Origin: Paenochrobactrum pullorum
GTDB lineage: Bacteria > Pseudomonadota > Alphaproteobacteria > Rhizobiales > Rhizobiaceae
NCBI RefSeq assembly: GCF_041929845.1
Contig: NZ_JBHEEH010000008.1
Span: 62,001 to 126,000 of the forward strand
Length of the DNA: 64,000 nucleotides
Direction of reading: 5' to 3'
Of the stretch, positions 27,684 to 36,703 are shown piece by piece (positions within the stretch are counted from its first letter, which is position 1; each line of letters begins with the position of its first letter). The notes beneath the pieces were generated by a model. That model made no database searches. It was given only the letters and a program-made list of their open reading frames with translations, and had not been told where the DNA came from. A program made the translations under genes and the position numbers.

Positions 27684-29663
27684 TCAGACGTTTTCGTTTT
27701 TCAAACGCACCAAATCCGGTGGTGTTGCCTCTTTCACCAGTGATGCAACAGCCTCATCAAGGCTCATGGACGATTGGTCACGTGAACCAAGACGGCGGAT
27801 ATTGACGGTGCGCTCTTCCGCTTCACGATTACCGCAAACCAGAATAACCGGCACTTTCTGCAGTGAATGTTCACGAACCTTATAATTGATCTTCTCATTG
27901 CGAAGATCGGTCGTGACCTGCAAACCGGCAGCTTTCAGCGTTGCAGCCACATCGCGCGCATAATCATCTGCATCGGATGTAATCGTTGCCACAACCACCT
28001 GAATTGGCGCGAACCACAAAGGCATATGACCGGCAAAATTTTCGATCAAGATACCAAGGAAACGCTCCATTGAGCCGCAAATCGCGCGGTGAATCATCAC
28101 CGGCTGCTTCTTCTCGGAATCATTACCGATATAGAAAGCACCGAAACGTTCCGGCAAATTGAAGTCGACCTGTGTTGTTCCGCATTGCCATTCACGACCA
28201 ATCGCATCACGCAGCGTATATTCGAATTTCGGACCGTAGAACGCGCCCTCGCCTTCGAAGATCGACGTTTTAATTTCCGGAGACTGTTCTTTAATTGTCT
28301 CCAGAACTTCCATCATCACACCTTCGGCGCGATCCCAAAGCTCATCCGAGCCGACACGCTTTTCAGGACGCGTCGACAATTTGATCGTTATGCCTTCAAA
28401 GCCAAAGTCTTTATAGACAGACAAGATCAGGTCATTGATACGAAGGCATTCTGCCGCCAACTGTTCATCAGTACAGAACACATGCGCGTCATCTTGCGTA
28501 AAGCCGCGAACACGCATCAAGCCATGCAGAGCGCCTGATGGTTCATAACGATGCACATTACCAAACTCAGCCAAACGAATTGGCAGATCGCGATAGGATT
28601 TCAAACCATGTTTGAAAATCATCACGTGACCCGGGCAATTCATTGGCTTCAACGCAAAGACGCGGTCATCATCAGTGTCATCACCGGCAACAGTTACCTT
28701 GAACATATTGTCGCGATACCAGCCCCAGTGACCTGATGTTTCCCAAAGGGATTTATCAAGCACCTGCGGTGCATTAACTTCCTGATAGCCGTGATTGTCC
28801 AGACGACGACGCATATAACTGACGAGTGTCTGGAACATGCGCCAGCCTTTAGCATGCCAGAACACAACGCCCGGCCCCTCTTCCTGAAAATGGAACAAAT
28901 CCATTTCACGTCCCAGACGGCGATGGTCGCGCTTTTCAGCCTCTTCAAGCATTGTCAGATAGGCTTGAAGGTCTTTGTCGCTGGCAAAGGCTGTACCGTA
29001 AATACGCGTCAGCATCGGATTATTGCTGTCACCACGCCAATAAGCACCAGCGACTTTCATCAGCTTGAAAGCATTACCCACCTGACCGGTAGATGCCATA
29101 TGAGGACCACGGCAAAGATCAAACCAATCACCCTGATAATAAATATTCAGGTTCTGATCTTCCGGAATAGCGTCAATCAGCTCAACCTTATAGCTCTCGC
29201 CTTTGTCGGCAAAAACTTGCTTGGCTTTATCGCGCGACCAGACTTCCTTGCTGAAGGCTTTATTGCGACCGATAATCTCGCGCATTTTCTTTTCAATCAC
29301 CGGCAGATCATCCGGTGTGAAAGGTTCGTTACGCGCAAAATCGTAATAAAAGCCGTTTTCGATCACAGGGCCGATGGTAACCTGTGTACCGGGAAACAGT
29401 TCCTGCACAGCTTCTGCGAGGATATGAGCACAATCATGCCGAATAAGCTCAAGCGCGCGCGGGTCTTCGCGGGTCAGAATTTCCACATCACCAGAAGCGC
29501 CGAGCGGATCGCTCAGATCACGGATGGTGCCATCCATGACATAGGCCACAGCTTTTTTCGCCAGTGATTTGGAGATTGATTCTGCCAACTCCGCGCCGGT
29601 CATGGCACTGTCATATTCACGTGACGAGCCATCAGGGAATTTTAACGAAACAACATTCGACAT
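27684..29663 (-). CDS. thrS: Threonine--tRNA ligase
   Basis: Charges tRNA-Thr. Domains in order: TGS (1-65), editing domain with 'HDCAHILAEAV', class II catalytic core ('PMNCPGHVMIFKHG', 'FGNVHRYEPSGALHGLMRVRGF' region with the zinc-binding Cys and His residues, motif 3 near 'HRAICGSMERFLG'), and the anticodon-binding domain. The frame extends to 29777, but the ATG at 29663 has AAGGA at 7 bases and yields the normal 659-residue protein beginning MSNVVSLKFPDG. Followed by a strong terminator. Confidence 0.96.
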   Translation of the reverse strand: MSNVVSLKFPDGSSREYDSAMTGAELAESISKSLAKKAVAYVMDGTIRDLSDPLGASGDVEILTREDPRALELIRHDCAHILAEAVQELFPGTQVTIGPVIENGFYYDFARNEPFTPDDLPVIEKKMREIIGRNKAFSKEVWSRDKAKQVFADKGESYKVELIDAIPEDQNLNIYYQGDWFDLCRGPHMASTGQVGNAFKLMKVAGAYWRGDSNNPMLTRIYGTAFASDKDLQAYLTMLEEAEKRDHRRLGREMDLFHFQEEGPGVVFWHAKGWRMFQTLVSYMRRRLDNHGYQEVNAPQVLDKSLWETSGHWGWYRDNMFKVTVAGDDTDDDRVFALKPMNCPGHVMIFKHGLKSYRDLPIRLAEFGNVHRYEPSGALHGLMRVRGFTQDDAHVFCTDEQLAAECLRINDLILSVYKDFGFEGITIKLSTRPEKRVGSDELWDRAEGVMMEVLETIKEQSPEIKTSIFEGEGAFYGPKFEYTLRDAIGREWQCGTTQVDFNLPERFGAFYIGNDSEKKQPVMIHRAICGSMERFLGILIENFAGHMPLWFAPIQVVVATITSDADDYARDVAATLKAAGLQVTTDLRNEKINYKVREHSLQKVPVILVCGNREAEERTVNIRRLGSRDQSSMSLDEAVASLVKEATPPDLVRLKNENV

Positions 29664-29823
29664 AATTTTGTCCTTATCCAGTCCCGCCAACGATTGCGGG
29701 TGGTTGTCTTCATTGAATTGATTATTTTGATTGCAAACTAGATTTTTCAAGAAAATTCTAAAGTTTACAGTCTGCACAAGCTCATAAATGTTTTTGCAGC
29801 CAAGGTAAAGCTTTCAAGCCGTA

Positions 29824-30201
29824 TCAAGCTTTGGTTTTGCGGGCGATAAGCCAATAGCGCCACGGCTTATACCAGCGATAACTCTCCGGAATTGCCTGCG
29901 GCACCGGATCAAAACCATCAGTACCAAAAGGTCCGCAACGCATTACGCGAAAAAGCCCCATCCAGCCACCGCTCCACAAACCATACCGCGCAATGGCTTC
30001 ATAGGTATATTCCGAGCATGTCGGCAAATGGCGGCAGGAATTGCCGATAAAGCCCGATAATGTCAGTTGATAAAGCCGGACGAAACCGGTGCCAAACAAC
30101 CGCCCCGGCGTTTTTCTCCATGCACCATTGAAATTGCGCCCCATATAGGGCTTACGCTCTGCCTTGGCTTTGGGCGCATGATCATGACCGCAGCCGCACA
30201 T
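29824..30201 (-). CDS. yidD: Membrane protein insertion efficiency factor YidD
   Basis: Small membrane-associated protein that helps YidC insert inner-membrane proteins. 125 aa with the signature 'FRVMRCGPFGTDGFDPVP' and the conserved 'CRHLPTCSEYTYEAI' cysteines (known family core about 70-85 aa). The N-terminal about 40 residues are a His/Cys/Lys-rich extension ('MCGCGHDHAPKAKAE'). Its start overlaps the last base of the IscU-like gene. Confidence 0.92.
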   Translation of the reverse strand: MCGCGHDHAPKAKAERKPYMGRNFNGAWRKTPGRLFGTGFVRLYQLTLSGFIGNSCRHLPTCSEYTYEAIARYGLWSGGWMGLFRVMRCGPFGTDGFDPVPQAIPESYRWYKPWRYWLIARKTKA

Positions 30202-30650
30202 CAGCCAGCCTGCCCCACATGTTCGCCCTGCTCAATTTGTGTCAGGCAATCCACCACCGCGTCAAACACCAATAATGTTGACGCATGGCGCGCCCGATAA
30301 TCACGCACAGGCGCAAAATATTTAAAATCGCCAAAACGTCCCTTCGGCGCATCACCGTTATTTTTCAGCATTTCATACATGCACTCACGTAAAGTTTTCA
30401 GCTCTTCCGGTGTCGCACCAATGATTGTGCGCGCCATAACCGAAGCCGTTGCCTGCCCTAAAGCGCAGGCTTTTACATCTTGCCCGTAATCACTGACAAT
30501 TCCATCAATCACGTCCATATCTACGATGATGGTCGATCCGCATAATCTGGAATGCGCCTTGGCGCTTGCCTGCGGGTGTTCCAGGCGCTCGGTCTTGGAA
30601 ATACTACCGGCAAACTCCAAAATCCGCTGATTATAGAGATCGTCAATCAT
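30201..30650 (-). CDS. IscU/NifU-type iron-sulfur cluster scaffold-like protein
   Basis: 149 aa. Belongs to the U-type scaffold family on which Fe-S clusters are built before transfer. The three conserved cysteines are visible: 'SRLCGSTI' (about 38), 'KACALGQATAS' (about 62) and 'VVDCLTQ' (about 134); the last is much farther along than the usual 105-110 position because of an insert. The divergent sequence and its place next to yidD match the IscU-like gene commonly found there in Rhizobiales, where the main system is SUF. Role in cluster assembly is inferred from family. Confidence 0.85.
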   Translation of the reverse strand: MIDDLYNQRILEFAGSISKTERLEHPQASAKAHSRLCGSTIIVDMDVIDGIVSDYGQDVKACALGQATASVMARTIIGATPEELKTLRECMYEMLKNNGDAPKGRFGDFKYFAPVRDYRARHASTLLVFDAVVDCLTQIEQGEHVGQAG

Positions 30651-30964
30651 GGCTCAATCTGTCTCGCAAATCCGATAAGGCACACATAATAATAAACATG
30701 CCCTTTTTTTGATGCTGTTTCCATACTATATAATCATCTGATAAAGCTTGCGCCATAGTTTAAGCCAGCATAGCGATAATTGTCGTGCAATCTTTAAGTA
30801 TTTCAGCTAATAGCTGTTAAGCTTGCGATAGCCAGACCAAACAAATACTCTTTTATTTAAAAGAGACAAAAATCCTTCCAATACACACCTGCAATCTATC
30901 AGGTTTAATATGTATTGCCGTTCAACTCGTCTCCTCCGCGAAGGAGACTACGGGAGATACTAAA
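30651..30964. other. Divergent spacer upstream of folE
   Basis: About 310 bases with no supported gene. A perfect 7-bp hairpin (30929-30948, gtctcct / aggagac, 6-base loop) ends 4 bases before the folE ribosome site GGGAG; it may stabilise or tune the folE leader, but nothing ties it to a known riboswitch. Confidence 0.4.
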
Positions 30965-31597
30965 ATGGATCATCCATGCGACAACAAGATTGAAGCCGCT
31001 GTAAATAGTGACATGATGGCAGCTGTAAAGCGCCCGTCACAACAAGAAGCCGAAGCAGCAGTACGTACCTTATTGCTCTGGGCTGGCGAAAATCCCGATC
31101 GTGAAGGCCTGCTGGAAACGCCAAAGCGCGTCGCCAAATCCTATAAAGAACTTTTTGCCGGTTATGGAGAAAATCCGGAAGACATTCTCGGCACCACTTT
31201 CGAGGAAGTCGGCGGCTATGATGATCTGGTATTGGTGAAAGACATTAGTTTCCACTCTCACTGCGAGCATCATATGGTGCCGATCATCGGCAAGGCACAT
31301 GTGGCCTATCTGCCGGATGGCGAAGTTGTCGGCCTTTCCAAAATTGCCCGCACGGTCGAAGTCTTTGCCCGCCGTCTGCAAACACAGGAAAATATCACCG
31401 CCCAAATCGCTAACACAATCCAGACGATTTTAAAGCCACGTGGCGTCGCTGTTTTATTGGAAGCAGAACATATGTGCATGGCCATGCGCGGCATCCGCAA
31501 GCAAGGCTCCAGCACCATCACCACCACCTTCACCGGTGAGTTCCGCGATAATGTCAACGAACAGGTTCGCTTTATGAGCCTGATCCGCGCATCTTGA
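30965..31597 (+). CDS. folE: GTP cyclohydrolase I
   Basis: First step of folate synthesis: GTP to 7,8-dihydroneopterin triphosphate. Zinc ligands are visible as Cys100 and His103 in 'SHCEHHMVP' and Cys171 in 'AEHMCMAMRG'; the 'GLSKIARTVEVFARRLQTQE' segment is a family hallmark. 210 aa, with about 25 non-conserved N-terminal residues. Ribosome site GGGAG. hisI follows after 24 bases, probably in the same transcript. Confidence 0.95.
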   Translation: MDHPCDNKIEAAVNSDMMAAVKRPSQQEAEAAVRTLLLWAGENPDREGLLETPKRVAKSYKELFAGYGENPEDILGTTFEEVGGYDDLVLVKDISFHSHCEHHMVPIIGKAHVAYLPDGEVVGLSKIARTVEVFARRLQTQENITAQIANTIQTILKPRGVAVLLEAEHMCMAMRGIRKQGSSTITTTFTGEFRDNVNEQVRFMSLIRAS

Positions 31598-31621
31598 TTA
31601 CAAAAGTTTGAAGAGAACCGC

Positions 31622-32038
31622 ATGAGCGTTGAATTTTTGTCCCAGAGCGAATGCACAAAACACGAAATTGAAGAAGGTTCCATTTTCGCTCCCCGTTTTG
31701 ACAGTAACGGCCTGATCACCGCAGTTGTCTGCGATGCGCGTGACAACACTATTTTGATGGTCGCTCATATGAACGCGCAAGCACTCAGCCTGACACTGGA
31801 AACAGGTATTGCCCATTACTGGTCGCGCTCGCGCCAGCAATTATGGAAAAAGGGCGAAACATCCGGTAATTTACAAACGGTTGTTTCGCTTAGCACTGAT
31901 TGCGATCAAGACGCACTCTGTCTTCATGTGGAGGTAGCGGGCAATGGCCCTACCTGCCACACGGAAAGACGCTCGTGTTTTTACAGGCAAGTCAGTCTCG
32001 TTGATGGCGAAACCCGTTTAACAATCAAAGCAGAGTAA
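31622..32038 (+). CDS. hisI: Phosphoribosyl-AMP cyclohydrolase
   Basis: Third step of histidine synthesis, opening the purine ring of PR-AMP. 138 aa with 'ILMVAHMNAQALSLTLETG', 'YWSRSRQQLWKKGETSG', 'DCDQDALCLHVE' (metal-binding Asp and Cys residues) and 'CHTERRSCFYR' (zinc-binding Cys). It is the stand-alone form without the HisE domain. Lies 24 bases after folE; a terminator follows at once. Confidence 0.95.
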   Translation: MSVEFLSQSECTKHEIEEGSIFAPRFDSNGLITAVVCDARDNTILMVAHMNAQALSLTLETGIAHYWSRSRQQLWKKGETSGNLQTVVSLSTDCDQDALCLHVEVAGNGPTCHTERRSCFYRQVSLVDGETRLTIKAE

Positions 32039-32047
32039 TTTTTTTAA

Positions 32048-32078
32048 AGATCTCACCCCACCGGTGAGGTCTTTTTTC
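32048..32078 (+). terminator. Intrinsic terminator of folE-hisI
   Basis: 10-bp stem with one G-U pair (agatctcacc / ggtgaggtct) followed by six T, ten bases after the hisI stop. Confidence 0.88.
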
Positions 32079-32387
32079 TATGTAAGTACCTCAACGAGAT
32101 TCGGGCGCATGAATCCAATTCAGCGAAAAATCAACCTGACAGTGTCCCGCAATTATCTCCACAACTTACAAAACAACTATTGTGGAAAACCTGTTTCTTT
32201 TCTCGCACATGCCAGATCGGATCAGAAGGCCGGAAATACTGGCTTTTTGCTGCATTGAATCATGAAAAACGTAATTGCAGCAATGTTTTACGAAAATAAT
32301 CATGATAATTTTATTATAGGGCTTGTGCAGTCATAAGTGATTTGCTAAATCGCCTTCACCGAAGCAGTTCGGTTTCTACCACACAGT
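32079..32387. other. Spacer upstream of tRNA-Leu
   Basis: About 310 bases, no gene seen. Should contain the tRNA-Leu promoter; I could not choose one -35/-10 pair with confidence. Confidence 0.35.
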
Positions 32388-32472
32388 GCGGTCGTGGCGG
32401 AATTGGTAGACGCGCAGCGTTGAGGTCGCTGTGGGGCAACCCGTGGAAGTTCGAGTCTTCTCGACCGCACCA
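32388..32472 (+). tRNA. tRNA-Leu (anticodon GAG)
   Basis: 85 bases including an encoded CCA. Acceptor stem gcggtcg / cgaccgc closes perfectly, the anticodon stem cagcg / cgctg encloses the loop ttgaggt (anticodon GAG), a long variable arm marks it as class II, and the T-loop ttcgagt is standard. Confidence 0.96.
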
Positions 32473-32938
32473 TTCTCTCCTTACGAGGATTGAGATTTAA
32501 TTAACAAATTCAATTCGTTAGTTTAAAGTTATATTTTTACAATCCCTCACCATACCGCCAAAAACCTCCATTGATTTTATTATGGAACTTAAATTAAGCC
32601 ATCACCCTTTCACCCTGCAATAACCGGCAAACGCTACCGGCCAAATGTCGCAAACGCGCCTCCAATTGAAACGGCGACGATTGATATAAGCATCATCGCA
32701 CCACTCCGCGTTTAAACCACTTCCTGATTCCTTCCCCCTCTTTAACCGAGTGTCCAGTACGTCAAGCTTTTGGTGGCTTGGGCGCGCCAGACCGCTCGCC
32801 ATATTGTTTTTGAAACATCACAGACAATGAAAACATTAGTGTATTTCGTGTTTTCCACACCCTACCACAAGGAACATATGCCTAGATATTGACAAATATT
32901 CCTATTTCGTTCACCTTAGAACAAAAGGAGTACGAGTC
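32473..32938. other. Spacer after tRNA-Leu
   Basis: About 470 bases. A 66-codon frame on the minus strand (32602-32802) has no recognisable domain, no good ribosome site and odd composition, and I do not call it a gene. The right end (32889-32933) carries the promoter-like elements of the next gene: TTGACA at 32889-32894 and a near-match to a LexA box (GAAC-N7-GTAC, 32919-32933). Confidence 0.4.
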
Positions 32939-33190
32939 ATGAGCAGCAATGTCCAAACAGCCGAAAAGTTCATTGTAATCCCCTATCGTAAAAATCGCCG
33001 TAACTTAGTCGCCGCAGAAATGAGACCAACACAAACCGCAGAGAGTGCGACAAGGATTGCTGGGCTCATGGCAGAACGCTTTGCCGGCGTTGTTGCTTAT
33101 GCAGTCACGGTAGACACAGAAACAGGCGATATGAATAACCCACGCCTGCTCGCCTCTTATGGCGAAGTTCCAGCACAACAAGAAGACTAA
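32939..33190 (+). CDS. Small conserved protein, paralogue of 35783-36031, ahead of Y-family polymerase
   Basis: 83 aa, function unknown. Its core is about 75% identical to the product of 35783-36031 (55 of 73 aligned residues by hand count), including 'IPYRKN', 'LVAAEMRP', 'MAERFAGVVAYAVT' and 'ETGDM'. It has no signal peptide or membrane helix and looks like a small cytoplasmic alpha/beta protein. The ribosome site AAAAGGAG overlaps a near-match to a LexA box. It lies 84 bases before the Y-family DNA polymerase gene on the same strand with no terminator between, so co-transcription is likely; a role in the damage response is inference from this context. Confidence 0.85.
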   Translation: MSSNVQTAEKFIVIPYRKNRRNLVAAEMRPTQTAESATRIAGLMAERFAGVVAYAVTVDTETGDMNNPRLLASYGEVPAQQED

Positions 33191-33274
33191 CAACCAATTC
33201 ACATTTTGTAGACATGAACTTGCGCATTTTGTTGCGTGAGATTGATGTAACTCGCCTTAGTTTAGGAAAAAGTT

Positions 33275-34549
33275 ATGCGTAAGCCGGAAACGATTGAACG
33301 GCTATATCTGGACTTTGACGGCTTCTTTGCCAGCGTTGAGCAACAATGCGACAAACGTCTGCGTGGCAAGCCCATCGGAGTTGTGCCTTTTGCTGGCACC
33401 GACCGGACAGCCGTGATTGCATGCTCAAAGGAAGCCAAAGCGCGCGGCGTGAAGAACGTTATGAAAATCAAAGACGCCATGCAAATTTGCCCCGATCTGA
33501 TTCTGGTGCCACAAAAGCCTGATCTGTACCGCCGCGCGCATAATGCCCTGCTCTGCGAGATAGAAACTATTATTCCCATTGATGCAGCCAAAAGCATTGA
33601 TGAGCTGACTTGTGTGCTGGATGAAAATGGTCGTCAAAATCCTGAAGCTCTAGCGCAAGCAATCAAGACACATCTTGCAGAAACAATCGGCCCATACATC
33701 ACCTGCTCAATAGGATTTGGAGCTAACAGGCACTTGGCCAAGATGGCATGCAAGGCTGGCAAGGAGGCAACCAAACGAGCAGGTAACTCTGGCAACGGCT
33801 TAGCCGTCTGGCACCCTCACCTGATGCCTGCCCCACTTTTTGAGGTGCAGCTGGAAGACATTCCGGCAGTCGGTCGCAACATGGCACAAAGATTATACCG
33901 CCATAATATCTATACGACTGAGGCACTTTATAACCTTCAGCCGAAACACATGCGAAAAATCTGGAACAATGTCACCGGCGAGCGCCTTTGGTATGCTCTG
34001 CACGGTTACGACATTCAGACACAGCCGCAAAAGCGCGGCATGTTCGGCCACGGTCGTGTGCTGCCGCCTGAAGCCAGAAGCATCAATGGTGCCTATGAGA
34101 TTTCAAGGCTACTGCTCACCAAAGCTGCCAGACGGTTAAGGCGCGAGAACTATTATGCCGATGGCTTATCGCTTTGGCTATCCATCCGTGATGACGGATG
34201 GTTTCGCAATATCAAAATTCCGACCGTCAATGACGATCAAGCCATCCTGTCTGCCTTACGAGAACTATGGGACATGGTGCACCGTGATTTTCCACGCGGC
34301 CTCACCATTTTGCGTGTCAGCGTGACGCTTTACGATCTAAGCTCTGCCGATGCACGTCAGATGGATATGTTGAACAATGACGATATGATGCGCCAGAAAT
34401 GGGAGAAAGCCAGCACAGCCATCGATAGCTTAAACAATCGCTATTCCAAAACCATGGTTAGTATGGGCGAATGGAAACCACCGGCAGGCGGCCATGTTGG
34501 CGGCAAGATAAGCTATGTGCGCATCCCATCGCCTGAAGATTTTTGGTGA
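33275..34549 (+). CDS. Y-family DNA polymerase (translesion; ImpB/MucB/SamB type)
   Basis: 424 aa error-prone polymerase that copies past DNA lesions. Catalytic carboxylates are intact: 'YLDFDGFFASVE' (Asp13, residues 11-22) and SIDE (Asp109, Glu110). A helix-hairpin-helix follows ('LEDIPAVGRNMAQRLY') and then the little-finger domain. It is neither classical DinB nor ImuB: ImuB lacks the catalytic acids, while here they are present. Such proteins are often mislabelled as type VI secretion ImpB. Start ATG 33275 with AGGA at 7 bases. Likely partner or operon mate is the small conserved protein just upstream. Confidence 0.88.
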   Translation: MRKPETIERLYLDFDGFFASVEQQCDKRLRGKPIGVVPFAGTDRTAVIACSKEAKARGVKNVMKIKDAMQICPDLILVPQKPDLYRRAHNALLCEIETIIPIDAAKSIDELTCVLDENGRQNPEALAQAIKTHLAETIGPYITCSIGFGANRHLAKMACKAGKEATKRAGNSGNGLAVWHPHLMPAPLFEVQLEDIPAVGRNMAQRLYRHNIYTTEALYNLQPKHMRKIWNNVTGERLWYALHGYDIQTQPQKRGMFGHGRVLPPEARSINGAYEISRLLLTKAARRLRRENYYADGLSLWLSIRDDGWFRNIKIPTVNDDQAILSALRELWDMVHRDFPRGLTILRVSVTLYDLSSADARQMDMLNNDDMMRQKWEKASTAIDSLNNRYSKTMVSMGEWKPPAGGHVGGKISYVRIPSPEDFW

Positions 34550-34727
34550 TCAAATGACGCGTCTTTATGGATTAAGCCACAATGACCTCTACTCTTTTTC
34601 ATCAGGGATAATGATCTATCCATTTGAATTATTAAAAAAACAAAACAACGCTAAAAAACTTAAATACAAGATGGATAAAAATCTCATAATATAGACGCCT
34701 ACAAATTTAAAACTTGGAAAAAATAAT

Positions 34728-34752
34728 AAAGCCCCGCATAAAGCGAGGCTTT
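34728..34752. terminator. Bidirectional terminator between polymerase and nitroreductase
   Basis: Stem aaagcc-cgc / gcg-ggcttt with a single internal mismatch and short loop; A-rich before and T/A-rich after, so it can serve the plus-strand polymerase and the minus-strand nitroreductase. The rest of 34550-34878 holds no gene. Confidence 0.6.
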
Positions 34753-34878
34753 AAATATTTTATCTGCAAATGATCTGAAAAATTAGAATAGCCGACAATT
34801 GTTTACCAACAAATTTTTCATTGATTATTAGCATCAGCCTTCTTTCATTATATTATGAAAGCTAAACTCTTTTATATA

Positions 34879-35481
34879 TTATCCAAACACCTTGAAACGG
34901 GCAGAATCATCAATAAATGTTTTTTCCGCAAATGGTGCTTCATTGGAACCAAAAGGCATTTGGGCGATTAGTTTCCATGAGGATGGAATATCCCAAGTTT
35001 TTGCCACTTCATTATCGATCAGTGGGTTATAATGCTGAAGACTGGCACCGATTCCAGCTTCGGCAAGAGCTGTCCAAACAGCAAATTGAGCCATACCTGC
35101 AGAGTGCTGTGAAAAGATCGGGAAATTATCGGCATAAAGCGGAAAGCTTTCCTGAAGCTTCTTAACGGCATCCTGATCTTCATAAAATAAAATAGTACCT
35201 GCACCAGCTGCAAAACTGTTCATTTTGGCTTCAGTTGTCGCAAAAGCATCAGCAGGTACAAGTTTACGCAATGTTTCTTTGGTAATCGACCAGAGTTTTT
35301 CACTCTGCTCCCCAAACAAAATAACAGCACGTGATGTTTGTGAATTAAAGGATGATGGAGCCAATTTGATTGCTTTTTGAGCCAAATTTATAACTTCATC
35401 TTGAGAGATCGGCAGGTTTTTACCCAAGGCATATTGCGTGCGTCTTTTGCTGATCAGCTCAATTGTAGTGCTGGTTGTCAT
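34879..35481 (-). CDS. Nitroreductase family protein (Frm2/HBN1-like)
   Basis: 200-residue flavin enzyme of the nitroreductase superfamily, the Frm2-like branch known from fungi and bacteria: 'SKRRTQYALG' (FMN-binding start), 'AIKLAPSSFNSQTSRAVILF', 'HSAGMAQFAVWTALAEAGI' and 'QMPFGSNE'. Likely reduces nitro or quinone compounds with NAD(P)H; the physiological substrate is unknown. I use ATG 35481, eight codons after the first in-frame ATG, because it has AAGG upstream and fits the family start. Divergent from the small SOS-type gene at 35783. Confidence 0.88.
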   Translation of the reverse strand: MTTSTTIELISKRRTQYALGKNLPISQDEVINLAQKAIKLAPSSFNSQTSRAVILFGEQSEKLWSITKETLRKLVPADAFATTEAKMNSFAAGAGTILFYEDQDAVKKLQESFPLYADNFPIFSQHSAGMAQFAVWTALAEAGIGASLQHYNPLIDNEVAKTWDIPSSWKLIAQMPFGSNEAPFAEKTFIDDSARFKVFG

Positions 35482-35728
35482 AAGATCGGTACCTTTACAT
35501 TTCATCTATATTTTATTGACCGCCTGACCTCAATTTCGACCGGGCTTAAAATCTTGCACTGTACATAAGTGACTAATTGTGAATTGACTAGATTGAAGAA
35601 CAGAACGGTGTGTTAATCACATGAATACAATCATTAAGGCTTGCACGAATCAAACCGGGCTTCGTGTCTGTATAGCTGCCTCTACCGTATGAAGTTTGTG
35701 CCGTTAACCGGTTCCAATCAAAATTCAA

Positions 35729-35762
35729 TTGACTTTTTTGCGTCAAAGAACAAATAAAGAAC
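35729..35762 (+). promoter_or_regulatory. LexA (SOS) box and -35 element upstream of the small conserved gene
   Basis: GAAC-AAATAAA-GAAC at 35748-35762 is an exact GTTC-N7-GTTC motif read from the other strand, in the same orientation relative to its gene as at 23849 and 47209. TTGACT at 35729-35734 gives a -35 box; a -10 (AAATAA) would fall inside the LexA box. The box ends 20 bases before the ATG. Confidence 0.75.
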
Positions 35763-35782
35763 GGTCAATAAGGTCTCAATCA

Positions 35783-36031
35783 ATGACAACTGAAACAGCT
35801 TCTGAAAAATACATCATCATTCCATATCGCAAAAACAAACAAAAACTTGTTGCCGCTGAAATGCGGCCAGCGCAATCTGCTGTCAGTGCTGAAAGAATTG
35901 CTGCTGCAATGGCAGAGCGTTTTGCAGGTGTTGTGGCCTATGCCGTTACGATTGATGAAGAAACCGGTGACATGATGGAGCCGCGGTTACTCGCCTCTTT
36001 TGGCGAAGTACCGGCTGAACAGGATGATTAA
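35783..36031 (+). CDS. Small conserved protein under LexA-type promoter (paralogue of 32939-33190)
   Basis: 82 aa, function unknown. The frame opens earlier (35729), but ATG 35783 has AAGG at 9 bases and starts at the same place as the paralogue. The two differ mainly at surface-type positions while 'MAERFAGVVAYAVT' and 'PRLLAS' are kept, which argues for a conserved fold and role. It has its own exact LexA box and stands alone, while the paralogue leads into a Y-family polymerase. A DNA-damage-related function is therefore the best guess, not a demonstrated one. Confidence 0.85.
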   Translation: MTTETASEKYIIIPYRKNKQKLVAAEMRPAQSAVSAERIAAAMAERFAGVVAYAVTIDEETGDMMEPRLLASFGEVPAEQDD

Positions 36032-36049
36032 ACTTCTCACAGGATTCTG

Positions 36050-36160
36050 CCTGGAGCAGGTCTCCCAAAAGTGGGCACCGGTTTTGGGATAAAGACAAGC
36101 CTAAAAACAAAACGCTAGAGCGAGCACAGTGGATATGATTAAGTGCGACACGCTCTAGTT
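36050..36160. repeat. Rhizobial palindromic intergenic repeat
   Basis: Two nested hairpins: tcccaaaa / ttttggga around gtgggcaccgg (36063-36089), then ctagagcg / cgctctag (36115-36158). The string with 'aaagtgggcaccggttttggga' split over these arms, followed by an A-rich stretch and 'ctagagcg', is the familiar pattern of a small dispersed repeat in Rhizobiales genomes. Only one clear copy lies in this window. Confidence 0.6.
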
Positions 36161-36203
36161 TAGGCTATCTGCAAGTAATCATTTAGAAAAAGGCAAGCTT
36201 TGC

Positions 36204-36677
36204 ATGGTGATTAGCATCGTTACGACTAAGGAAAGGCCCGAGCTGGCACAAATTACCGGCGCATGGCGATGGGAGGCTTTCTTCAGTGATACGGATGTTT
36301 CTCTTCAAGATGTTGTCGCGATAGATGTCGCATGTACAAGTGAAGCGGATATTTTACCAACCGTCTGGGTTCTGTTAAAGGATGAACAGGCCATTGGTAT
36401 GATTACACTTTGCCTTGATGATTTGGAAAACAGACCTGAACTTAATCCTTGGCTGGCAGGACTTTACATTGTCCCGCAATATCGAGGCCAAGGTCATGCT
36501 TTACAGTTGATTGCACATCTCGAAACAGAGGCCGCAAAAGCAGCCATCAAACGTTTATCGCTCTATACCGAGGGATCCGTCGGACTTTATTCAAAAGCCG
36601 GTTGGAATGTAATTGAAACCTTTGATGAAAAGGGGGGTACTTATTCCATCATGCAAAAACAGTTTAATTTGAGCTGA
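36204..36677 (+). CDS. GNAT-family N-acetyltransferase
   Basis: 157 aa. Acetyl-CoA-dependent acetyltransferase; motif A is 'LYIVPQYRGQGHALQLI' with the pyrophosphate loop QYRGQGHA. The acceptor substrate cannot be told. It lies directly after the palindromic repeat and ends in a strong bidirectional terminator. Confidence 0.88.
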   Translation: MVISIVTTKERPELAQITGAWRWEAFFSDTDVSLQDVVAIDVACTSEADILPTVWVLLKDEQAIGMITLCLDDLENRPELNPWLAGLYIVPQYRGQGHALQLIAHLETEAAKAAIKRLSLYTEGSVGLYSKAGWNVIETFDEKGGTYSIMQKQFNLS

Positions 36678-36703
36678 TTGAATTTTCAGCTTACATAATA
36701 TGC

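Noticed and set aside
32602..32802. 66-codon minus-strand frame after tRNA-Leu
   Set aside because: No ribosome site, no recognisable motif; too little evidence even for a pseudogene, although it could be a decayed integration remnant.
33275..34549. Annotation of the Y-family polymerase as type VI secretion protein ImpB
   Set aside because: The catalytic polymerase motifs are intact and no other type VI gene is nearby; the name comes from the old impB/mucB/samB label.
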